A DNA stretch of 64,000 nt from an uncultured Cetobacterium sp. (GTDB lineage: Bacteria; Fusobacteriota; Fusobacteriia; Fusobacteriales; Fusobacteriaceae): the NCBI GenBank assembly GCA_934085975.1, contig CAKOHT010000004.1, positions 1-64,000 of the forward strand. Direction: 5' to 3'. The translations under genes were made by a program, and so were the position numbers. Below are positions 56,078-62,158 of this stretch, piece by piece (the stretch's first letter is position 1; every line of letters starts with the position of its first letter). The notes beneath the pieces are model-generated. The model worked only from the letters and a program-made list of their open reading frames with translations, was not told the DNA's origin and ran no database searches.

Positions 56078-57893
56078 ACTTACTTAAAATGTTATTTAAT
56101 TTTGTAACAAAATCTAATGGGTTTTCAAGAGTGAATCCTTCCACCAACAGTCCTTGGTTGTAAAGAATATCCGATAAATCTTTTAACTCAGCTTCGGAAG
56201 CATTTTGAAGTTTATTAAATAGAGGATGGTTTGGATTTATTTCTAAAACTTTCTCAGCTTTAACTCCTTCATTACCTGGGATTTGTGACAGAAGTTTTTC
56301 CATTTCTAAAGAAACTTCACCTTTAGATGAAAGGGAAACGGAACTATCCCCAAGTTCGGGGTTTAATTTTATTTCAGTAACTTTATCTTTTAAAGTTTCT
56401 TTTATTTTATCAAGAAGGGATTTATTTATTTCAGCAAGTTTTTTTAGCTCCTCCTTCTCTTTTTCAGTTTCAAAAGTAACTTCGTTGACTGATTTAAACG
56501 GCTTTTCTTGGAATGAATTCATAGCTTTTAAAGCAAATTCATCCGCTCCTTCTGTAAGATATAAAACTTCAAATCCTTTATTAAGAACGTTTAAAACTTT
56601 TGGCATTCTTTGAAGTATATCTATATTCTCTCCAACTGCATAGTAGATATCCTTTTGATCCTCTTTCATTCTTTCTACATACTCTTTTAAAGAGGTATAT
56701 TCTAAATTTTTAGAGCTTTTGAAAAGAAGAAGATTTTCTAATTTATCTTTGTTCAATCCAAAATTTTCATGAACACCAAATTTAATGTGTTTTCCAAAAA
56801 CTTCCCAGAATTTAATATATTTATCTCTATCAGTAGATAGCAATTTTTCAAATTCACTTATAATTTTTTTCTCTAAGTTTTTAGAGATGGCTTTTAGTTG
56901 ATGAGTTTTTTGTAAAATTTCTCTTGATATATTAAGAGATAAATCATCTGTATCAACTAATCCTTTTATAAAGTTAAAATATTGTGGGATTAATTCTTCA
57001 CACTTATCCATTATAAAAACATTTTTAGTATATAGTTGAAGTCCTCTTTTATACTCTCTTGTATAAAGATCATAAGGTGGGACTTGTGGTATAAATAGAA
57101 TAGCATTGTACTCTAAATTTCCTTGAACATTAAAGTTAAAATGGAAAAGAGGGTCCTGCCAGTCATGATAAGTAGATTTATAAAACTCGTTATAATCCTC
57201 ATCTTTTAATTCATCTTTTGGAGTTTTCCAAATAGGTTTAGTCGAGTTAATTCTTTCATTGTTTAACATTATTGGATATTTAACATAGTCAGAATATTTT
57301 TTAACAAGTCCTTTTATTTTATATTCATTTAGGAATTCTTTATCATCTTCCTCATCTTTTAGATATAAAGTGATAGAAGTTCCTCTTTCTGTTCTATCAA
57401 TCTCTTCAATTTCATAACTTCCTTCACCAGTAGATGTCCATCTAACTCCTTTATCAGAGTATGGTGATTTAGTTTCTAATACAATTTTGTCAGCGACCAT
57501 AAATGCAGAATAAAATCCAACTCCAAATTGTCCGATTATATTTAAATCATTATTTTTCTTAGCTTCTTCCAATGAATTCAAAAAAGCTTTTGATCCAGAT
57601 TTAGCAATAGTTCCAATATTTTCTACAACTTCTTCAAAAGTCATACCTATTCCATGATCAGTGATAGTTAGAGTTTTTAACTCCTCATTAGGAACAATAG
57701 TTATGCAAAGTTCTTCAGAAGAATCTAAAATGTGAGTATCTGTAAGAGCTTTAAATTTTAATTTATCAGTGGCATCACTAGCGTTTGAGATAAGTTCTCT
57801 TAAAAAAATCTCCTTATGAGTGTAAATAGAGTGTACCATAAGATTTAAAAGTTCTTTAGTTTCAGCTTGAAATACTTTTGTTTCTTTTTTCAT
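56076..57893 (-). CDS. htpG: molecular chaperone HtpG (Hsp90)
   Basis: HtpG is the bacterial Hsp90. The 605-residue protein has the GHKL ATPase motifs HKEIFLRELISNASDATDK near residue 26, TDHGIGMT near 80, and GQFGVGFYSAF near 118. It also has the middle-domain YTKNVFIMD segment and the LNISREILQ motif. I use ATG 57893 with GGGAGG (57903-57898); the longer frame upstream contains the promoter and is rejected. A CIRCE-like site lies at the expected transcription start. Confidence 0.96.
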   Translation of the reverse strand: MKKETKVFQAETKELLNLMVHSIYTHKEIFLRELISNASDATDKLKFKALTDTHILDSSEELCITIVPNEELKTLTITDHGIGMTFEEVVENIGTIAKSGSKAFLNSLEEAKKNNDLNIIGQFGVGFYSAFMVADKIVLETKSPYSDKGVRWTSTGEGSYEIEEIDRTERGTSITLYLKDEEDDKEFLNEYKIKGLVKKYSDYVKYPIMLNNERINSTKPIWKTPKDELKDEDYNEFYKSTYHDWQDPLFHFNFNVQGNLEYNAILFIPQVPPYDLYTREYKRGLQLYTKNVFIMDKCEELIPQYFNFIKGLVDTDDLSLNISREILQKTHQLKAISKNLEKKIISEFEKLLSTDRDKYIKFWEVFGKHIKFGVHENFGLNKDKLENLLLFKSSKNLEYTSLKEYVERMKEDQKDIYYAVGENIDILQRMPKVLNVLNKGFEVLYLTEGADEFALKAMNSFQEKPFKSVNEVTFETEKEKEELKKLAEINKSLLDKIKETLKDKVTEIKLNPELGDSSVSLSSKGEVSLEMEKLLSQIPGNEGVKAEKVLEINPNHPLFNKLQNASEAELKDLSDILYNQGLLVEGFTLENPLDFVTKLNNILSK

Positions 57894-57910
57894 TGTATCC
57901 TCCCTTAAAA

Positions 57911-57937
57911 ATAGCACTCCACATATACTGTGGCTAA
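57911..57937 (-). promoter_or_regulatory. degenerate CIRCE element (HrcA-type operator) at htpG
   Basis: On the minus strand TTAGCCACA-N9-GAGTGCTAT compares with the CIRCE consensus TTAGCACTC-N9-GAGTGCTAA. The right half matches 8 of 9 and the left half 5 of 9, with the spacer exactly 9. It sits just downstream of the htpG -10, where a repressor would block transcription. Confidence 0.5.
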
Positions 57938-57944
57938 TAAAATA

Positions 57945-57974
57945 TATATAACATAAATTGAGAAAAAATGTCAA
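57945..57974 (-). promoter_or_regulatory. htpG promoter
   Basis: On the minus strand a consensus TTGACA (57974-57969) is followed after 18 bases by TATATA (57950-57945). Confidence 0.6.
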
Positions 57975-57992
57975 GAGTTTATAAAGAAAAAC

Positions 57993-58021
57993 TTGTATTT
58001 TATATTCATTTAGTATATAAT
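57993..58021 (+). promoter_or_regulatory. promoter of tcdA-flavodoxin-rhodanese
   Basis: TTGTAT (57993-57998) and TATAAT (58016-58021) are separated by 17 bases, 41 bases before the tcdA start. Confidence 0.65.
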
Positions 58022-58062
58022 CTTTATGTAATTAGTAAAGAATAAAAAAGGTTGGTATATAG

Positions 58063-58788
58063 ATGATTTTTCAAAGAACAGAGCTGTTAATAGGTGTAGA
58101 AAATCTAAATAAGTTAAATAACTCTCATGTACTTGTATTTGGAGTGGGAGGAGTGGGAGGATTCGTAGTGGAAGCCTTAGTTAGAGCAGGTGTTGGAGAG
58201 TTAACGGTTGTTGACTTTGATACAGTTGATATAACAAATCTCAATAGACAAATAATTGCTACTCAGAATAGTGTAGGGAAAGATAAAGTTGAACTAATAA
58301 AAGAAAGAGCTTTATCTATAAATCCAAATATTAAGATAACTGCTTATAAAGAAAAATTCTTTAAAGATAAAAGGGATATATTTTTTTCAGGTGACAAAAA
58401 ATATAATTATATTGTTGACGCAATAGATATTATCACAGCGAAACTAGATTTAATAACTATAGCAAAGGAGTTAAAAATTCCAATTATTTCGTCAATGGGA
58501 ACTGGAAATAAAATAAATCCAACAATGTTAGAAGTGGCTGATATATCAAAGACATCTGTTTGCCCTTTAGCGAAGGTTATGAGAGCGGAATTAAAAAAGA
58601 GACGAATTCAAAAGGTAAAGGTAGTTTTTTCGAAAGAGTTACCTATGAAACCTAGTAATTTAGAAAATAATAGAGAGAAACAGTGTAATGTAGGAAGCAT
58701 ATCTTTTGTACCATCCGTAGCAGGTTTAATAATAGCAAGCGAGGTAGTAAAGGATATAACAGGCTTAAAAAATTTAGGAGGAAATTGA
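58063..58788 (+). CDS. tcdA: tRNA threonylcarbamoyladenosine dehydratase
   Basis: TcdA (CsdL) is a ThiF/E1-like enzyme that cyclises t6A37 of tRNAs using ATP. The 241-residue protein starts with FQRTELLIGVENLNKL, has the nucleotide loop VFGVGGVGGFVVEALVRAG near residue 27, and VDFDTVDITNLNRQI near 52. The late segment GSISFVPSVAGLIIASEVV is typical of TcdA rather than ThiF or MoeB. A flavodoxin and a rhodanese follow in the same transcript. Confidence 0.92.
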   Translation: MIFQRTELLIGVENLNKLNNSHVLVFGVGGVGGFVVEALVRAGVGELTVVDFDTVDITNLNRQIIATQNSVGKDKVELIKERALSINPNIKITAYKEKFFKDKRDIFFSGDKKYNYIVDAIDIITAKLDLITIAKELKIPIISSMGTGNKINPTMLEVADISKTSVCPLAKVMRAELKKRRIQKVKVVFSKELPMKPSNLENNREKQCNVGSISFVPSVAGLIIASEVVKDITGLKNLGGN

Positions 58789-58790
58789 TT

Positions 58791-59294
58791 ATGAAAAAAA
58801 TAGGAATTTTTTATGGAACAACGTCAGGAATAACAGCTGGAATAGTTGATGAGATAGAGTTTTATTTAAGAGGAGAGGAGTACGAAGTCTTTGATGTAGC
58901 AAATGGGATTGATAAGATGGAGAATCTTGAAAATCTAATTTTAGTTTCACCAACTTATGGAGTTGGAGAGTTACAAAAAGATTGGGAAAATGTATACGAC
59001 GAGTTAAAAAGTTTAGATTTTACTAATAAGATAGTAGGAATAGTAGGTGTGGGAAATCAATTTGCATTTGGTGAATCATATGCAGGGGCAATGAGAAAAC
59101 TGTATGACGCAGTTATAGCTAAAGGGGCAAAAGTTGTTGGATTTACTTCAACTGAAGGATATAGCTATGAGGAAACTGAATCAGTTATAGACAACGAGTT
59201 CGTAGGTCTTGCTTTAGATGAAAGTAATCAAGATAACGAAACACCTGATAGAATAAAAGCTTGGATAGAAGAGATTAAACCTCTATTCAATTAG
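58791..59294 (+). CDS. flavodoxin
   Basis: The 168-residue electron carrier has the FMN phosphate loop GIFYGTTSGIT at the start, the VSPTYGVGELQKDW loop near residue 54, and GVGNQFAFGESYAGA near 85, as in long-chain bacterial flavodoxins. ATG 58791 lies 9 bases after AGGAGG (58776-58781); an in-frame TTG at 58785 overlaps the tcdA stop and is less likely. The electron-transfer partner is not indicated by the neighbours. Confidence 0.92.
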   Translation: MKKIGIFYGTTSGITAGIVDEIEFYLRGEEYEVFDVANGIDKMENLENLILVSPTYGVGELQKDWENVYDELKSLDFTNKIVGIVGVGNQFAFGESYAGAMRKLYDAVIAKGAKVVGFTSTEGYSYEETESVIDNEFVGLALDESNQDNETPDRIKAWIEEIKPLFN

Positions 59295-59303
59295 GAAAAA
59301 ATT

Positions 59304-59597
59304 ATGAGAAAATATAAGACATTAAATCAAGAAGAGGTGAAGACTCTATTAAAAGAGGAAAAAACGGTACTTTTGGATGTTAGAACAGAGGATGAGTACT
59401 GGGAAGAATCGGTGGAAGATAGTTTAAACATACCACTTCATGAGTTAGAGGAAAGAATTATAGAGTTAGATAAGGGGAAAACTTATATAACTTTTTGTAG
59501 AAGTGGAGTTCGATCAAAAGCTGCAGCTTTAATTCTTCTGGAAGAGGGATTTACAAAAGTTTTTAATTCTCGAGATGGAATATTGACTTGGAAATAA
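59304..59597 (+). CDS. rhodanese-like domain protein
   Basis: The 97-residue protein is a single rhodanese domain, with LLDVRTEDEYWEESV near residue 23 and the active-site cysteine loop FCRSGVRS near 64. It probably carries sulfane sulfur. The ribosome site is weak (TAGGAAAAA), and the gene ends the tcdA transcript just before the putP promoter. Confidence 0.9.
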   Translation: MRKYKTLNQEEVKTLLKEEKTVLLDVRTEDEYWEESVEDSLNIPLHELEERIIELDKGKTYITFCRSGVRSKAAALILLEEGFTKVFNSRDGILTWK

Positions 59598-59601
59598 AAT
59601 T

Positions 59602-59630
59602 TGACAAATTTATTTTCATATGTTACTATA
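59602..59630 (+). promoter_or_regulatory. promoter of the putP leader
   Basis: A consensus TTGACA (59602-59607) is followed after 17 bases by TACTAT (59625-59630), preceded by TGT as an extended -10. An overlapping TATAAT lies at 59628-59633 with a 20-base spacer. Confidence 0.65.
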
Positions 59631-59660
59631 ATGAAAACAAAAAATTAAAGGAGAGTTCTG

Positions 59661-59720
59661 ATGAAAAAACATCAAGTTATTTCAAATAATGTGAATAGAC
59701 AACCCATCCCCCCTAGATAG
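59661..59720 (+). CDS. putP leader peptide, 19 codons, proline-rich end
   Basis: A 19-codon frame encodes MKKHQVISNNVNRQPIPPR and ends with TAG. It has a strong AAAGGAGAG site (59647-59655) at good spacing and lies about 25 bases after the promoter. Three of its last five codons are proline, written CCC, CCC and CCT; these C-rich codons stand out in such an AT-rich sequence. It is followed by alternative RNA stems and a terminator ahead of the proline transporter gene. A sensing role, not a product role, is inferred. Confidence 0.75.
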   Translation: MKKHQVISNNVNRQPIPPR

Positions 59721-59887
59721 GGATTTGTGTTTTAAGCATTAGTTTATGTTTAGATACAGGTCCATTCTGTGTTACGATTTTGGATCTGTATCTAAGTGGG
59801 AATAACTTTCAATAGAAGATTATTTTTATAGGATTCTTTTAATAAGGGTCACTTAGGTACAAAATTGTGCTTAGGTGACTCTTTTTT
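59706..59887 (+). promoter_or_regulatory. putative proline-responsive attenuator of putP
   Basis: Six segments can pair in alternation. Z 59706-59710 pairs with A 59720-59724. A 59721-59732 pairs with B 59752-59763 (12 bp, 4 wobbles). B 59750-59763 pairs with C 59782-59795 (14 bp, 1 wobble). C 59788-59799 pairs with D 59849-59860 (12 bp, 2 wobbles). D 59846-59860 pairs with E 59867-59881, the terminator. The sets Z:A+B:C+D:E (off) and A:B+C:D (on) exclude each other. All pairings were found by eye. Confidence 0.7.
59846..59887 (+). terminator. intrinsic terminator of the putP leader
   Basis: GGGTCACTTAGGTAC (59846-59860) pairs with GTGCTTAGGTGACTC (59867-59881) over 15 bp, four of them G-T wobbles. 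Six T residues follow at 59882-59887. It lies 32 bases before the putP start. Confidence 0.82.
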
Positions 59888-59918
59888 ATTTTTATTAAAA
59901 ATTTGGGAGGAGTATAAA

Positions 59919-61352
59919 ATGATAGGAATAGAAACATTTATTACATTTGGAACATATTTGTTATTTTTAATAGGAGTAGGAATTTATTTTTATGGAAAGA
60001 CTTCCAGTTCTGAGGAATATTTGATAGGTGGTAGAGGAGTTGGCAGTTGGGTAACTGCACTATCGGCACAAGCTAGTGATATGAGTGGATGGTTATTAAT
60101 GGGATTACCAGGGGCAGTATATCTTTCGGGATTTGGACAAATTTGGGTTGTAGTAGGTTTAACGGTGGGAACATATTTGAATTGGAAGTTTATAGCTCCG
60201 AAACTTAGAGTCGAAACTGAAATAGAAAATACAATGACTTTACCAACTTTTTTAGAAAAAAAATTAAAAGATGACAAAGGAACAATAAGGAAAGTTTTAG
60301 CTTTAGGAACACTGTTTTTCTTCACAATTTATTCATCTTCTGGGTTGGTCGCAGCAGGAAAACTATTTGAATCGATACTTGGAATCGATTATAAAGTTGC
60401 CGTTGTAGTGGGTACAGTGACAATAGTTATATATACATTTATGGGGGGATATCTGGCCTCGTGTTGGACAGATTTTTTTCAAGGCGCTTTGATGTTTATA
60501 GCTATAATAGCGGTTCCTTTGGCTGCTTATTATAAAATTGGAGATATGGAAACAATTAAACAGGGAATTGAGCTAAAAGGAATTTCATTGGATATATTTA
60601 AACAGAATGGAGAAAGTATAGGAATTTTAGGAATATTATCTTCATTGGCATGGGGACTAGGATACTTTGGACAGCCTCATATTTTAGTTAGATTTATGAG
60701 TATAAAGAATGTAAAAGAGTTAAAAAAATCTAGACGAATAGCCATGATATGGGTAATTATTTCTTTAGTTGGGGCAATAGCGATTGGACTTTTGGGAATT
60801 TCTCTTTTTAGAAATGTTACAGAATTGGGAGGGGATGTAGAAAAAATATTTATTTATATGATAAAAGAGCTATTTAATCCTTGGGTAGCGGGAGTTTTAT
60901 TAGCTGCAATTCTATCTGCAATTATGTCAACAATAGATTCCCAGCTGTTAGTTTCATCAACTACCTTAACAGAAGATTTTTATAGACATATGAAAAAAGA
61001 TGTTTCTGATAAAGAAATTATGTGGGTTGGAAGGCTGTGTGTAGTAGTGATAGCCTTATTGGCGCTACTGTTTGCGCTAAATCAAAATGCTAAAGTATTA
61101 TCATTGGTCGCTTATGCTTGGGGAGGGTTTGGAACAATATTTGGACCAGCAATAATATCGGTACTTTATTTTAAAAATGTGAATAGTAAAAGTGTTCTGG
61201 CAGGAATTCTAGTTGGAATGTTTGTATTTTTAATGTGGAAAGTTTTGGGGTTAGACAGTTATATGTATGAACTATTACCAGGATTTTTTAGTAACTTAAT
61301 CACAGTTTATATAGTAGAAAAAGTGGTTTTTAAAAGTATAGTTAGTGTTTAA
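59919..61352 (+). CDS. putP: sodium/proline symporter
   Basis: PutP imports proline with sodium. The 477-residue protein has about 13 hydrophobic segments, and the diagnostic segment ALSAQASDMSGWLLMGLPGA lies near residue 45, matching PutP rather than other sodium-solute symporters. AAILSAIMSTIDSQLLVSS near 327 is the second sodium-site region. ATG 59919 follows GGGAGGAG (59905-59912). Upstream codons in frame cover the terminator and are rejected. Expression is probably governed by the attenuator in its leader. Confidence 0.93.
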   Translation: MIGIETFITFGTYLLFLIGVGIYFYGKTSSSEEYLIGGRGVGSWVTALSAQASDMSGWLLMGLPGAVYLSGFGQIWVVVGLTVGTYLNWKFIAPKLRVETEIENTMTLPTFLEKKLKDDKGTIRKVLALGTLFFFTIYSSSGLVAAGKLFESILGIDYKVAVVVGTVTIVIYTFMGGYLASCWTDFFQGALMFIAIIAVPLAAYYKIGDMETIKQGIELKGISLDIFKQNGESIGILGILSSLAWGLGYFGQPHILVRFMSIKNVKELKKSRRIAMIWVIISLVGAIAIGLLGISLFRNVTELGGDVEKIFIYMIKELFNPWVAGVLLAAILSAIMSTIDSQLLVSSTTLTEDFYRHMKKDVSDKEIMWVGRLCVVVIALLALLFALNQNAKVLSLVAYAWGGFGTIFGPAIISVLYFKNVNSKSVLAGILVGMFVFLMWKVLGLDSYMYELLPGFFSNLITVYIVEKVVFKSIVSV

Positions 61353-61355
61353 TAA

Positions 61356-61386
61356 AAAAGGGTGCAAAGTTACTTAGCACCCTTTT
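61356..61386. terminator. bidirectional terminator between putP and ogt
   Basis: AAAAGGGTGC (61356-61365) pairs perfectly with GCACCCTTTT (61377-61386) across an 11-base loop, with A and T runs on each side. Confidence 0.85.
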
Positions 61387-61846
61387 CTAAATTTAGTAGA
61401 TGAGACTTTAGAGATAAGCCATAGGCATATCCAGTCAATTTGCCATTGGAGCCAATAACTCTATGGCAAGGAATAACTATGGGAATGGGATTTTTATTGT
61501 TTGCTAAACCTACCGCTCTGCACGCCTTAGGGTTACCGATAGCGATGGCAATATCCTTATATGTTTTAACTTCACCATATGGAATATCGAGTAAAGCTTT
61601 CCAAACATTTTTTTGAAACTCTGTTCCAATGGGATTTATTTTAAAAGTAAATTCTTTACGACGTCCATTTAGAAATTCCAAAATCTCCTTAGAAGCTTGA
61701 GCTAAAGAGCTCGTAAGTTTAAAAGTTCTATTTGAAGTAGGATTATTGAGCTCAATTTTAACAATTTCATTATTTAATTCTTCAATTTTAAGTAAGCCAA
61801 ATGGAGTGTCAAAAATATAAAAATAACCTGGGATAATATTTTTCAT
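61370..61846 (-). CDS. ogt: methylated-DNA--[protein]-cysteine S-methyltransferase
   Basis: Ogt repairs O6-methylguanine by moving the methyl group to its own cysteine. The 158-residue protein has the active-site motif IPCHRVIG near residues 125-132, preceded by PIGTEFQKNVWKALLDIPYGEV and AVGLANNKNP, all standard. It lacks an Ada regulatory domain. It is transcribed alone on the minus strand, with AAGGAGAG upstream. Confidence 0.95.
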   Translation of the reverse strand: MKNIIPGYFYIFDTPFGLLKIEELNNEIVKIELNNPTSNRTFKLTSSLAQASKEILEFLNGRRKEFTFKINPIGTEFQKNVWKALLDIPYGEVKTYKDIAIAIGNPKACRAVGLANNKNPIPIVIPCHRVIGSNGKLTGYAYGLSLKSHLLNLEKGAK

Positions 61847-61966
61847 AAACTCTCCTTAAAAAATTTTATCTAAATTGTACTAAAAAAATATAAATAAATC
61901 AAGGTTAATTTAAAATATATATTGTTCATTTATTGTTTAAAACTTTTAAAAATAAAGTATTTATAG

Positions 61967-61972
61967 TATAAT
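61967..61972 (+). promoter_or_regulatory. -10 box of the riboswitch transcript
   Basis: TATAAT lies 7 bases before the first riboswitch stem. The -35 region is weak (TTTTAA at 61944-61949, 17 bases upstream). Confidence 0.5.
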
Positions 61973-61978
61973 AAGGCG

Positions 61979-62138
61979 TTATGGTTTTATAAATTAAAAG
62001 GGAATTAAGTGAGAAGCTTAAACGGTCACGCCACTGTAAAACGGACAAAAATAGATAAACCACTGGGAAACTGGGAAGGACTATTGGAGGAGGAAGTTGA
62101 GTCAGGATACCTGCCATAAAATAAACTGCGAGTGACAG
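61979..62138 (+). promoter_or_regulatory. cobalamin riboswitch
   Basis: The conserved cobalamin elements appear in order: GGGAA near 62000, GCCACTGT at 62030-62037, CCACTGGGAAACTGGGAAGG near 62061, and the B12 box GTCAGGATACCTGCC at 62101-62115. The closing stem TTATGG/CCATAA (61979-61984 with 62114-62119) is intact. A small hairpin, CTG-loop-CAG (62126-62138), follows, and its loop could pair with TCAC near 62026 as the known loop-loop contact. The ribosome site lies just after, so control of translation is likely. Confidence 0.9.
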
Positions 62139-62158
62139 ATTTGGGAGGATTAAATTAA

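Noticed and set aside
59721..59881. T-box riboswitch as explanation of the putP leader
   Set aside because: I found no T-box sequence (the AGGGTGGNACCGCG-type element) or specifier-loop arrangement; the alternating stems and leader frame explain the region better.
61926..62117. Minus-strand 63-codon frame in the riboswitch region
   Set aside because: The region is fully explained by the cobalamin riboswitch and its promoter.
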